Positions 24,533 through 32,852 of a stretch of DNA of 64,000 nt are shown piece by piece. The stretch is from Pareuzebyella sediminis. GTDB taxonomy: Bacteria; Bacteroidota; Bacteroidia; Flavobacteriales; Flavobacteriaceae. Position 1 is the first letter of the stretch; every line of letters begins with the position of its first letter. Location: positions 1,054,001-1,118,000 of the forward strand of contig NZ_VTZS01000001.1 of the NCBI RefSeq assembly GCF_008367235.1, in the 5' to 3' direction. Below the pieces are notes generated by a model. That model did not search any database. It saw nothing but the letters and a program-made list of their open reading frames with translations, and had not been told where the DNA came from. The translations under genes were made by a program, and so were the position numbers.

Positions 24533-25588
24533 CTAATTGAAGTATATGCCGCCTGGGACTAAACCCACTTGTACACTTTCTATTAGATCTTTAGTCATCA
24601 AATCATAGACATGTAGGTCGCCTTTACTGGCAAAGTCTTTAGCATCGCTACCATAAAGTTTTCCACGGTTCACCGTCATTGCGTAAAAAGAAACATTAGT
24701 GATATACGCTTCATTGGGTACAGTAGCATCTCCACTAGAAAAAGCATACACCCCATCTCCAAGGCTATAATATAGGCTATTGCCCTCTCCACAGAGGTTA
24801 GCAGGATGCTGGGTGTTTGAAAAATCAAAAGAGGTTTCAATAGTATTGTCGTTCACATTAATCTTGGAAAGAACTCCCGGAGTTTCGGTACCGGTGTAGG
24901 CCGGTGCACCTCCTGAGAGCACCCATAATGTCCCATGTGCATCCCAATATAATGAATTCGGAAAATCTCCTACCGTAAGTGTTTTCAAGACCTTATCGAT
25001 ACTGGAATCGATGACGGAAACCTGATTGTTTTGCCCAAACCCACCCTCATGGGCTACATACACAAAGTCATTGTTCGCGGTTATGGTCTCCGGTCCCAAA
25101 ACCACAGGAATCGTCTGAGTTACCGTATTCGTCTCTAAATTTATGACTGCTATGAAATCGTCGGCTTCGTCGGCAGGGTCTCCCCAATTGGTAACGTATC
25201 CCTTACCATTTGAAACCGTGAAGAATCTCGGGTTCTCAAGGCCCTCGTTAATCAAGGCGACGCTGTTAAACGTAAAGCGGTCAACGACCTGTATGCTATG
25301 TGAATTATTGACAACGATATAGGCACGGTCCCCCTCAAACCCGATAGATTGAACTATATTGCCCAGGTCTTCTGCGTTTTTCTTTTTAAAGATGGATTCT
25401 TCTACAACTGTAAAGTCATCGGAAATAAAAGTCACCGTACCGCTACCAGCATTAAAAGGCCCTTCGTTCGTGACCAAAATACCATTTCTATACGTCTCTT
25501 CCCTGCTTATTGTAATTGAATCGTCATCACTACTACACCCCAGGATGAGTGCACTTAAAGTCAAAATAGCTATTAAAAATCGTTGCAT
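24533..25588 (-). CDS. BtuG-like beta-propeller surface lipoprotein (YncE/DUF5074-like)
   Basis: A 351-aa lipoprotein (lipobox LILGC, Cys18, followed by an acidic SSDDDSI linker). The mature part has repeated four-stranded blades of the YVTN/YncE type: SIQVVDRFTFNSVALI, FIAVINLETNTVTQTIPV, NQVSVIDSSIDKVLKTLTV and LHVYDLMTKDLIESVQV. In Bacteroides, BtuG is a seven-bladed surface propeller that binds cobalamin with extreme affinity and sits on BtuB. Here it follows the BtuB-like gene by 15 bp, under the same cobalamin riboswitch, so a BtuG-type role is a strong inference. Direct B12 binding cannot be read from the sequence. Confidence 0.8.
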   Translation of the reverse strand: MQRFLIAILTLSALILGCSSDDDSITISREETYRNGILVTNEGPFNAGSGTVTFISDDFTVVEESIFKKKNAEDLGNIVQSIGFEGDRAYIVVNNSHSIQVVDRFTFNSVALINEGLENPRFFTVSNGKGYVTNWGDPADEADDFIAVINLETNTVTQTIPVVLGPETITANNDFVYVAHEGGFGQNNQVSVIDSSIDKVLKTLTVGDFPNSLYWDAHGTLWVLSGGAPAYTGTETPGVLSKINVNDNTIETSFDFSNTQHPANLCGEGNSLYYSLGDGVYAFSSGDATVPNEAYITNVSFYAMTVNRGKLYGSDAKDFASKGDLHVYDLMTKDLIESVQVGLVPGGIYFN

Positions 25589-25603
25589 TTTTATTTTTCT
25601 TGT

Positions 25604-27451
25604 TTAAAGGTTCATAGTTAGTCGTAAAGTGATATGTCTGCCAGGCATTGGTAGATAAGCTACATTCTGATAGTTTTTATTAAAAAGGTTGTCCATTTGA
25701 ACCTGGGCGTGTGTTTTTAGCTTTTCCCCGACATCAAAACCCCTTCCGAAACCAAGGTTCGATACCGTATAACTAGATAGGCTATCCGAATTATCCGAAG
25801 TAATAAAGACCCTATCATTAAAGAACAACTGGTGAAAAAACTCCCATTTACCGAAAGAATAGGTCAAGTTCGAAGTGAATTTATGCCGGGGCGAATACAT
25901 TAAAAATTGGTCTGAAATGATATCCTTGGCATGGGTATAGGCATAACTATTATTGAATGCTAGTTGGTGTTTTCCCCATTTCTCGGAGAGGTTGAGTGAG
26001 ACTTCTACGCCATAATTCTCAGCCCTATTTACGTTGACCGGCATCCATATTCCCATGGCATCGGGGCGCCATTGAATAAGGTCATCCGAAGCAATATAAA
26101 ATGCGGTACATTCGAAACGATATTTATTTCCGATGAATCTTTGCCCAATTTCGACCTGCCATGCCGATTCGGGTCGCACCTCCGGATTTCCTCGTGATCC
26201 CGCGTCAAACTGCCAATAGATATCATTGAAAGTGGGGATTCTATAATTTTTTGATCCGTTGACATACATTTCATAATGCTTACCAAGCTCAAATTTGGCA
26301 TGGGCCGAATACACCAAAGGGCTTTCGAAATCACTTACGAATTCTTTCCGCAATCCTATTCCATAGGTAACTTTTTCACCTAGATTATGTTTCATGAGAA
26401 GTGTGGTAGCCCAAGTATTTCTCTTTGTGCTCGTGATGGCATTCCCAGTAGCCGCACTATGGGTGTAAACCAACAGGGCATTGACAATAAATTCTTTATA
26501 CTGCACCTTATAGTCATAATCGAATAAAAGGCTTTTCGTATTCCCAGAGGAGTACTCATCCCTCTGTTTATTGGGATAGTATCTATATTTTTCATAGAGG
26601 TATGCCAGTTTCAAACGGCCTATGTTTCTATTCTTAAAATGGTCCCATTCAAGCAAGTTCCGAGAGTTTATATCGATATAATTTGCATTCGAAGGCGCGG
26701 TTAGGGTGCCCGAAAAATCGCGATTTCCCAGAAAAGTATGGTGATAGAGTTTCAGTAAATGACCTTCCGATAGGTGATATCCTATATTAGCATTGATAGA
26801 GGCGGTTTCAAACGCACCGTTTTCGTTTTTTTTATCGGTATCGAGATACGCATAATCATTTTCTGAATTGATATAGTTGATCCCAAGCCCAGCGGCCATT
26901 TTCTCGTGACCAACAGATAGCTTATAATTAGCAGATTTTGTATCAAAACTTCCCAGGGTCAACGCCAGTTCATTTCTAGAGTGTTCCTCAAAGTTGAATA
27001 CATCATTTAAATGTATGCTACCTCCTATCGCACCACTCCCGAACTGAACGCTACCCCCACCACTACGCATACTGACGTTCCCATAGTTTCGGGGCACCAG
27101 CGTATTAAAATCGACCTGGCCCGTCAATTGGGAATTAATGTTAATACCGTTCCAAACTACGGCGGTTTGGGAAGCCCCAGTACCTCTAAAAGAAGGAGTA
27201 GCCAACATACCTCTCCCGTTCTCCTTTAGATAGATAGAGCTATTAAAACGTAACAGGTCGGTGAGCGAATTACCATTTCTTGTTAATACGGAAGGAGTAA
27301 GGGTTTCTACCTTTTTAGCATCGGCAAAATGCAGTAACCTGATGTCGGTCAAGACGACCTCATCGAGTACAGTGATACTATCCTTTTGCCCAGTAACGGA
27401 CATACAGGAAGCATATAGTAATAGAAATACTATAGAATTTTTAAGATTCAT
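25604..27451 (-). CDS. btuB: TonB-dependent vitamin B12 receptor, BtuB-like
   Basis: A 615-aa outer-membrane receptor for cobalamins, as in E. coli BtuB (614 aa). A signal peptide (MNLKNSIVFLLLYASCMSVT) is followed by a TonB-box-like segment ITVLDEVVLT. The plug (about 45-165) has LLRFNSSIYLKENGRGM, TPSFRGTGASQTAVVWNGI and GSGAIGGSIHL; the remainder is alternating beta-barrel strands ending in the typical LRLTMNL with C-terminal hydrophobic-rich strand. Upstream lies a cobalamin riboswitch on the same strand, which settles substrate. The start at 27451 is followed by bases that pair with the segment just after the riboswitch aptamer. Confidence 0.93.
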   Translation of the reverse strand: MNLKNSIVFLLLYASCMSVTGQKDSITVLDEVVLTDIRLLHFADAKKVETLTPSVLTRNGNSLTDLLRFNSSIYLKENGRGMLATPSFRGTGASQTAVVWNGININSQLTGQVDFNTLVPRNYGNVSMRSGGGSVQFGSGAIGGSIHLNDVFNFEEHSRNELALTLGSFDTKSANYKLSVGHEKMAAGLGINYINSENDYAYLDTDKKNENGAFETASINANIGYHLSEGHLLKLYHHTFLGNRDFSGTLTAPSNANYIDINSRNLLEWDHFKNRNIGRLKLAYLYEKYRYYPNKQRDEYSSGNTKSLLFDYDYKVQYKEFIVNALLVYTHSAATGNAITSTKRNTWATTLLMKHNLGEKVTYGIGLRKEFVSDFESPLVYSAHAKFELGKHYEMYVNGSKNYRIPTFNDIYWQFDAGSRGNPEVRPESAWQVEIGQRFIGNKYRFECTAFYIASDDLIQWRPDAMGIWMPVNVNRAENYGVEVSLNLSEKWGKHQLAFNNSYAYTHAKDIISDQFLMYSPRHKFTSNLTYSFGKWEFFHQLFFNDRVFITSDNSDSLSSYTVSNLGFGRGFDVGEKLKTHAQVQMDNLFNKNYQNVAYLPMPGRHITLRLTMNL

Positions 27452-27501
27452 TCACTTGAAGGCCTTTTACCCGAAAGCCCAGTTTTAGGGTTATGAATCT
27501 T
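27443..27501 (-). promoter_or_regulatory. Putative expression platform: start-codon sequestering helix of btuB
   Basis: Directly after the aptamer's CCTGCC end, AAGATTCAT (minus strand, 27501 to 27493) is perfectly complementary over 9 nt to ATGAATCTT (27451 to 27443), which is the btuB start codon plus two codons. The helix would hide the start codon. As this lineage uses no Shine-Dalgarno, blocking the AUG itself is a plausible off state. The pairing is seen; the regulatory direction is inference. Confidence 0.6.
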
Positions 27502-27710
27502 GGCAGGTCTCCTGACTTGCGTACTACCATTGACCTTCCCGCCCGTCAATAAAATAACCTTCAGGCAGTGGTATTGGAGAAAATGGTAGTCACCTCTTAA
27601 ACTTCGTAAAAAATTTTCAAGGCAAAGCTTACAGTTGCGGGAACAGTTCCGGAATTTTCGCTTACAATAAAGTGAAATCGAATCACCGGATTCCCTTTTA
27701 ATCACATGCT
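27502..27710 (-). ncRNA. Cobalamin riboswitch aptamer upstream of btuB
   Basis: On the minus strand the consensus core is plain: GGGAATCCGGTGATTC (27680-27695), CCCGCAACTGTAAG (27628-27641), CCACTGCCTGAAGG, then GGGAAGG, and the B12 box AGTCAGGAGACCTGCC at the 3' end (27502-27517). These are the conserved elements of the class I cobalamin riboswitch (adenosylcobalamin type). It should turn down btuB and the BtuG-like gene when B12 is ample. The paired P1 stem is not obvious at the 5' end, so boundaries are approximate. No second copy precedes the ABC transporter genes. Confidence 0.95.
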
Positions 27711-27757
27711 ACAATGTGAACCACTATTCGAAGGCGAAAATAAGGACTATTGGCTAA

Positions 27758-27871
27758 TTAATCTTCTTTTTTCTTGTTCATTTTTAGTAAAAGCCAAATA
27801 AATCCAACGATAAAATGTAATGCAATTACACCCGCAACTAGGTAAATTATGATGTTTGATCCACTTCTCAT
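27758..27871 (-). CDS. Small (37-aa) membrane protein in the B12 uptake locus
   Basis: The ATG at 27871 gives a 37-residue protein beginning MRSGSNIIIYLVAGVIALHF and ending in a basic/acidic tail KMNKKKED, with one hydrophobic helix of about 23 residues. A longer frame from 27943 would add 24 polar residues and seems unlikely. It sits between the riboswitch and the divergent BtuF-like gene. The composition and clean helix-plus-charged-tail layout suggest a genuine single-pass protein. I recall similar small proteins in flavobacteria but cannot name a family. Function unknown; a link to the transporter is by position only. Confidence 0.6.
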   Translation of the reverse strand: MRSGSNIIIYLVAGVIALHFIVGFIWLLLKMNKKKED

Positions 27872-28008
27872 AATCTTGATTTCTGACGAATTTAATAAGT
27901 AGGGACCTAATGAAACATGACTTTTGCTACCTTGCGATTTCAAATTTAATCGTATACTGCATACGCCTCTTCCGAGAAAGATTATAGCAGTAGACGAAAA
28001 CTGAAAAG

Positions 28009-29193
28009 ATGTATATTTTGTTAGGTAAAGGTTTTAGCCATCGGGCGGTCAAGTACGGTATCGGAATATTTCTGATCTTAAGTACCGCTTGCAAACAAAA
28101 TCACGACAAGGCAACCCATCCCGACGTTGCAAAGACAACCCCATACGATATCAGTTACGCCCAAGGCTTTAGTATAGAGAAATCCGCTTCGGGAGTTAGC
28201 ATAGTACATTTAAAATCACCTTGGCCAAATGCCGATACGTCTTTTTCCTATGCCTTGGTACCTAGGGAAAAATTGGCGACGATTACCTTGAACAAAGATG
28301 CGTATGATGCAATCATACCCGTACCGGTGAAAAGCATTGTAGCAACTTCCACCACCCATATTCCGGCCTTGGAGGCCCTTGGCGTTTCCGATAAATTAGT
28401 AGGCTTTCCGAATACGGATTTTATATCATCGAAAACCACACGGCAACGCATCGATAAGGGATTGGTAGCGGAACTGGGTAACAACGAAACCATTAATTCA
28501 GAAATCGTTCTCGAACTCCACCCCGAACTCTTTGTGGGCTTTGGTATAAACGATGAAAATAGGGCCTATAAGACGATAAAAAAAGCAAAAATACCCGTTG
28601 TTTATAATGGAGATTGGATAGAAGAATCCCCATTGGGCAAGGCAGAATGGATCAAGTTTTTTGCGGTTTTCTTTGGAAAGGAAAAAGAGGCCGATAGTAT
28701 TTTTAAAAACATAGCCCTTTCTTATCAAAAGGTGAAAAATTTAGCCGTTAGGGCTAAGGAAAAACCATCGGTGCTGACCGGAGGTCTTTACAAAGATGTA
28801 TGGCATGTGGCAGGTGGAAAAAGCTGGATGGCCGAATTCATAAAAGATGCAAAAGGCGATTATCTATGGTCAGCTTCGGAAAAAACAGGAGGAATCGCGC
28901 TTAGTATGGAGTCGGTACTCGACAAAGCCAAAACTGCCGACTATTGGTTGAACCCTTCCATGTTGACCTCTTATGAGGACATGATAGCGGCCAATCGCCA
29001 TTATACCCAATTCGAAGCATACAAAAAACAGCATGTGTATACGAATACACTCGCGAAAGGGCCGACGGGCGGATTGATGTTCTATGAACAAGCTCCCCAA
29101 CGCCCCGACTTAGTATTGAGAGACCTAGTTCATATATTTCATAACGAACTGCTCCCCGACCATCGACTTATTTTCTTCAAACCCTTGAAATAA
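28009..29193 (+). CDS. btuF: ABC transporter substrate-binding lipoprotein, BtuF-like (cobalamin)
   Basis: A 394-aa periplasmic lipoprotein (lipobox LSTAC, Cys28). The mature part has the two-lobe TroA/BtuF-type fold: IIPVPVKSIVATSTTHIPAL as the first strand and ligand-proximal loop, then ALGVSDKLVGFPN, ELHPELFVGFG and AKIPVVYNGDWIEESPLGKA, with a long connecting helix. This is the iron-siderophore/cobalamin-binding class; the neighbouring btuB with its riboswitch points to cobalamin. The next gene begins at the base after the stop, so btuFCD-like genes form an operon divergent from btuB. Confidence 0.85.
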   Translation: MYILLGKGFSHRAVKYGIGIFLILSTACKQNHDKATHPDVAKTTPYDISYAQGFSIEKSASGVSIVHLKSPWPNADTSFSYALVPREKLATITLNKDAYDAIIPVPVKSIVATSTTHIPALEALGVSDKLVGFPNTDFISSKTTRQRIDKGLVAELGNNETINSEIVLELHPELFVGFGINDENRAYKTIKKAKIPVVYNGDWIEESPLGKAEWIKFFAVFFGKEKEADSIFKNIALSYQKVKNLAVRAKEKPSVLTGGLYKDVWHVAGGKSWMAEFIKDAKGDYLWSASEKTGGIALSMESVLDKAKTADYWLNPSMLTSYEDMIAANRHYTQFEAYKKQHVYTNTLAKGPTGGLMFYEQAPQRPDLVLRDLVHIFHNELLPDHRLIFFKPLK

Positions 29194-30225
29194 GTGGTAA
29201 AAAAGCCCAAATATCGATTGTCATTTATAATGCTAGGTCTAATATTGGGCGTTGCATTTCTTGCGAATATCAGTCTTGGATCGGTAATGATTCCTTTTTC
29301 AGATACTTTCCGGATTCTTTTTGGAGGGCATATTGAGCATACTTCATGGGATTATATTATTTGGGAATACCGAATTCCCAAAGCTTTAACGGCCATTTTA
29401 TCGGGCGGAGGTTTGGCCTTGAGCGGCCTATTGATGCAAACCCTATTTAGAAATCCTCTGGCAGGGCCTTTTGTATTGGGTATAAGTTCCGGAGCAAGCT
29501 TAGGTGCAGCCATTTTAATAATGGGAGCAGGACTTTTTACCGGCTTTACTGCGTTCGGTATCGTGAACGACCTTTCTATAGCCATGGCTTCAAGCATGGG
29601 TAGCTTTTTGGTCTTGCTAGTTGTCATGGCCGTTGCATCAAAAATAAAAGACACTATGGCTCTTCTCATTATTGGCCTGATGTTCGGTAGCATTACCGCT
29701 GCCCTTGTAAGCGTGCTTTCTTATTTTACAGAGGCTGAGAAGCTGAGGCAATTCGTTTATTGGTCTTTTGGTAGTGTCGGCAATCTAACGTGGTACCAAT
29801 TGACGTTACTTTCCAGTATAGTCTTATTGGGCATTTTAATCAGTATAAGTGCAATCAAATCGCTAAACGCTTATTTATTGGGTGAGCGTTATGCCAAAAG
29901 TTTAGGGGTAAACGTCAAAAAATCCCGGTACACCATCATTATAACCACAGGTTTACTTGCGGGTGGTATTACCGCCTTTGCCGGACCCATTGCCTTTGTA
30001 GGATTAGCGGTACCCCATCTGAGCCGTCAAATTTTTGATACGACCGACCACAAGATCCTAGTACCGGCCGTATTGATCTATGGGGGTATTTTAATGCTGG
30101 TCTGCGATACCATTGCCCAGTGGCCCGGTTCGGAACATATACTGCCCATTAACGCGATAACAAGTATTTTTGGTGCTCCGGTAGTTATTTGGTTATTGGT
30201 CAATAAAAGAAAAATGGTGTTTTAG
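29194..30225 (+). CDS. btuC: FecCD-family ABC permease, BtuC-like (cobalamin)
   Basis: A 343-aa inner-membrane permease with about ten helices, of the BtuC/FecCD family. Diagnostic blocks are WEYRIPKALTAILSGGGLAL, SGLLMQTLFRNPLAGPFVLG (signature GxLxQxxxRNPLAxPxxLG), and PIAFVGLAVPHLSRQIF, the coupling-helix segment that contacts the ATPase. The GTG start at 29194 follows the btuF stop with no gap; the encoded MVKKPKYRLSF fits a cytoplasmic N-terminus. Two such subunits plus two BtuD-like ATPases make the importer. Confidence 0.9.
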   Translation: MVKKPKYRLSFIMLGLILGVAFLANISLGSVMIPFSDTFRILFGGHIEHTSWDYIIWEYRIPKALTAILSGGGLALSGLLMQTLFRNPLAGPFVLGISSGASLGAAILIMGAGLFTGFTAFGIVNDLSIAMASSMGSFLVLLVVMAVASKIKDTMALLIIGLMFGSITAALVSVLSYFTEAEKLRQFVYWSFGSVGNLTWYQLTLLSSIVLLGILISISAIKSLNAYLLGERYAKSLGVNVKKSRYTIIITTGLLAGGITAFAGPIAFVGLAVPHLSRQIFDTTDHKILVPAVLIYGGILMLVCDTIAQWPGSEHILPINAITSIFGAPVVIWLLVNKRKMVF

Positions 30226-30228
30226 GTA

Positions 30229-31011
30229 ATGGAGGCTAAAGAAAAACGTATTACTTTGAATGCGAAAGATTTGACTATTGGCTATGGTAAAAAAATCGTG
30301 GCAAAAGACATCAATCTTAGCCTAAAGGCGGGCGAATTGAGCGCCATTGTGGGAATCAATGGTATCGGTAAATCGACCCTATTGCGAACCCTCGGTAACT
30401 TGCAACCCCTTATTGATGGAGTCATTGACATCGATGGAAATTCTTTAACAACCTATCAGCCCGACCAACTTGCCACTAAAATAAGTATCGTCTTGACGGA
30501 GCCCCTGATCGCCAATAACTTGACCGTTTTTGAATTGATAGCCTTGGGGCGCCAACCTTACACCAATTGGTGGGGAACCTTGAGGCAAAGAGATACCGAT
30601 AAGATCAAGGATACGCTGCACATACTTGATTTAATCAACCTTAAGAACAAAAAATGTTACGAACTCAGTGACGGTCAGCTACAAAGGGTACTTTTGGCCA
30701 GGGCATTGGCCCAAGATACACCTATCATTTTATTGGACGAACCGACAACACACCTCGACCTATACCATAAAGTTCATATTTTCAAGTTGCTGAAGACCAT
30801 TGCCCATGAAATGGAAAAAACTATTGTACTGACTACCCATGAAATTGAAATGGCGATACAATTATGCGATAATATCGTATTGCTCGAAGGTGATAAAAAC
30901 ACCAGTGGTGAGCCTTGTGAGCTCATTGCACAACATGCTTTTGATACGCTTTTTCCATCGGACACCGTCTCTTTCGATGCAACCACAGGTACTTTTAAAA
31001 TTGAAAAGTAA
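30229..31011 (+). CDS. btuD: ABC transporter ATP-binding protein, BtuD-like (cobalamin)
   Basis: A 260-aa ABC ATPase. Walker A is GINGIGKSTLL, the signature LSDGQLQRVLLARAL, Walker B IILLDEPTTHLDL and the H-loop TTHEIEM. The family (FecE/BtuD) fits the two preceding genes, from which it is 3 bp away. The signature has Asp in place of the first Gly (LSDGQ), as often in siderophore/cobalamin ATPases. After it the operon ends; the following rmuC has a candidate -7 box (TATCTTTA, 31046-31053). Confidence 0.9.
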   Translation: MEAKEKRITLNAKDLTIGYGKKIVAKDINLSLKAGELSAIVGINGIGKSTLLRTLGNLQPLIDGVIDIDGNSLTTYQPDQLATKISIVLTEPLIANNLTVFELIALGRQPYTNWWGTLRQRDTDKIKDTLHILDLINLKNKKCYELSDGQLQRVLLARALAQDTPIILLDEPTTHLDLYHKVHIFKLLKTIAHEMEKTIVLTTHEIEMAIQLCDNIVLLEGDKNTSGEPCELIAQHAFDTLFPSDTVSFDATTGTFKIEK

Positions 31012-31073
31012 ACCTACGTATCGAAAGGTTTTGAAAGCAATCTCGTATCTTTACTTCCCACATGTAATACGAT

Positions 31074-32417
31074 ATGCACGATATCTGGATTTATCTTTTA
31101 GTCGGACTGATTTGCCTTGTCGCGGGGTATTTGTTGGGAAACTATATCCAATCGCTGAGGACCAAATCAAGCCAAAGTGCCTTACAAGAGCGTGAGCAAC
31201 AACTGCATTCGAATCTTTCTGCCTTGGAGGAGCGTCTTCGTGAGAGTGAAAGGGTTAGGTTGGACTTGCAATCCGAGAAAGAACACATGGGTAACCAAAT
31301 TGTTCGTTATCAAGTCGATTTAGATAACCTGCAGCTAAAGAATCGAGAGCAAAAGGAAGAGGTAGAAAAGCTTCAAGAGAAATTTACCAAAGAGTTCGAA
31401 AACCTCGCCAACAAAATACTGGAGGAGAAAAGTTTGAAGTTTACGGAGCGTAACGAAAAGAATATCAAAGACATACTGAATCCACTCAATGAAAAAATAC
31501 AACTCTTTGAGAAGAAGGTCGAAGAGAGCCAAAAAGAAAATATCAGTATTCACTCTGCCCTAAAAGAACAATTGCTGAACCTACAGAGCCAAAACCTTAA
31601 GATTACCCAAGAAGCCGAAAACTTGACCAAGGCCTTGAAGGGAGACAGTAAAATGCAAGGTAATTGGGGAGAATTGGTCTTAGAAAGGGTTCTTGAAAAA
31701 TCGGGATTGGAAAAAGACCGGGAATACTCGGTGCAACAGAGCTTCAAAAGAGAGGACGGCACAAGGGTACTACCCGATGTGATTATCCATCTGCCCGATG
31801 GAAAAAAGATGATCGTGGATTCTAAAGTATCATTGACCGATTACGAGCGCTTTGTCAATGCAGAAGAAGAATTGCGCGATAAATTCTTAAAAGACCATAT
31901 CAATTCGTTACGGCGACATGTCGATCAATTGTCCGCTAAAAAGTATGAGGACCTATATGAGATGGAAAGTCCTGATTTTGTATTGATGTTCATCCCGATA
32001 GAACCCGCTTTTGCTATTGCTATTAACAACGATAGCTCCCTATACAATAAAGCCTTCGAGCAAAATATAGTTATCGTGACCCCTTCTACCCTTCTGGCGA
32101 CCCTTCGCACGATAGACACTATGTGGAACAACGAGAAACAACAACGCAATGCTATTGAAATTGCCCGTCAGGCAGGGGCGCTTTACGATAAATTCGAGGG
32201 GTTTATAGGAGACTTGACCAAGGTTGGAAAAAAAATGGACGATGCCAAATCCGAATATAAAGGAGCCATGAACAAACTCTTTGAAGGGCGTGGAAACATA
32301 ATAACGAGTATCGAAAAATTAAAAAGAATGGGGGCCAAAGCGAAGAAGTCTATTCCGGAACCCATATTACGACGTGCCGGCGAAGATGACTATGAAGAGC
32401 TCGAAAGCGGGTCCTAG
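31074..32417 (+). CDS. rmuC: RmuC-family DNA recombination protein
   Basis: A 447-aa protein. An N-terminal membrane helix (IWIYLLVGLICLVAGYLLG) is followed by a long coiled coil (about 30-170, Glu/Lys/Gln-rich) and then the RmuC nuclease-like domain: GNWGELVLERVLEKSGL, PDVIIHLPDGKKMIVDSKVS with conserved acidic and Lys residues of a PD-(D/E)xK-like core, and FVLMFIPIEPAFAIA. RmuC limits recombination at inverted repeats in E. coli. The frame reads from ATG 31074; there is no other good start. Standalone gene. Confidence 0.92.
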   Translation: MHDIWIYLLVGLICLVAGYLLGNYIQSLRTKSSQSALQEREQQLHSNLSALEERLRESERVRLDLQSEKEHMGNQIVRYQVDLDNLQLKNREQKEEVEKLQEKFTKEFENLANKILEEKSLKFTERNEKNIKDILNPLNEKIQLFEKKVEESQKENISIHSALKEQLLNLQSQNLKITQEAENLTKALKGDSKMQGNWGELVLERVLEKSGLEKDREYSVQQSFKREDGTRVLPDVIIHLPDGKKMIVDSKVSLTDYERFVNAEEELRDKFLKDHINSLRRHVDQLSAKKYEDLYEMESPDFVLMFIPIEPAFAIAINNDSSLYNKAFEQNIVIVTPSTLLATLRTIDTMWNNEKQQRNAIEIARQAGALYDKFEGFIGDLTKVGKKMDDAKSEYKGAMNKLFEGRGNIITSIEKLKRMGAKAKKSIPEPILRRAGEDDYEELESGS

Positions 32418-32486
32418 TCGTAGTTTTTAGCCCTACAAACAAATACTTGAATCTTTACAAATAGCATTGAAACCTGAATCTAAAAA

Positions 32487-32852
32487 ATGAAAAAAGCACT
32501 ATTTATCACCTTAGGTGGCATTGCCGCCCTGTTTCTCTTGATCTATACCTTCATTTACTTTGTTCCCTACAGTGATGGTATTCGTTCCGGGGAGTTAATA
32601 AAGATCAGTCATAAAGGGGTTTTAGTAAAAACATGGGAAGGTGAGATCAGCCAAGGCATTTCGGGTGCCCAGATATTTGCGTTTTCTGTACTCGATAAAG
32701 ACCAAGAGGTGATCGAAAAACTACAGGAATATCAGGGGCAATACGTGAAGTTAAATTATGTGGAACGATACGCGACATTCTTTTGGCTCGGAGACACAAA
32801 ATATTTTATTACCAATGTACAAAAGGAAAAGTCGCCCCATGTACGAAATTAA
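32487..32852 (+). CDS. Small membrane-anchored protein of unknown function
   Basis: A 121-aa protein with one N-terminal membrane helix (about 4-25, LFITLGGIAALFLLIYTFIY) and a short soluble domain: DGIRSGELIKISHKGVLVKT, WEGEISQGISGAQIFAFSV, YQGQYVKLNYVERYATFFW. The domain looks like a small beta-barrel (SH3/OB-like), which is inference. I recall relatives in flavobacterial genomes being named 6-phosphogluconate dehydrogenase, for which there is no support in the sequence; the true gnd is 3 kb away. It abuts the thioesterase gene (TAA directly followed by ATG), so the two are co-translated. Confidence 0.78.
   Translation: MKKALFITLGGIAALFLLIYTFIYFVPYSDGIRSGELIKISHKGVLVKTWEGEISQGISGAQIFAFSVLDKDQEVIEKLQEYQGQYVKLNYVERYATFFWLGDTKYFITNVQKEKSPHVRN

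Noticed and set aside
27448-27705. 85-residue frame running through the cobalamin riboswitch on the minus strand
   Set aside because: It lies wholly in the conserved RNA aptamer, has no protein-like composition, and ends inside the btuB start; it is a by-product of the riboswitch sequence.
32487-32852. Naming the 121-aa protein 6-phosphogluconate dehydrogenase
   Set aside because: No dehydrogenase motif or length; the real enzyme is encoded at 35894-37300.
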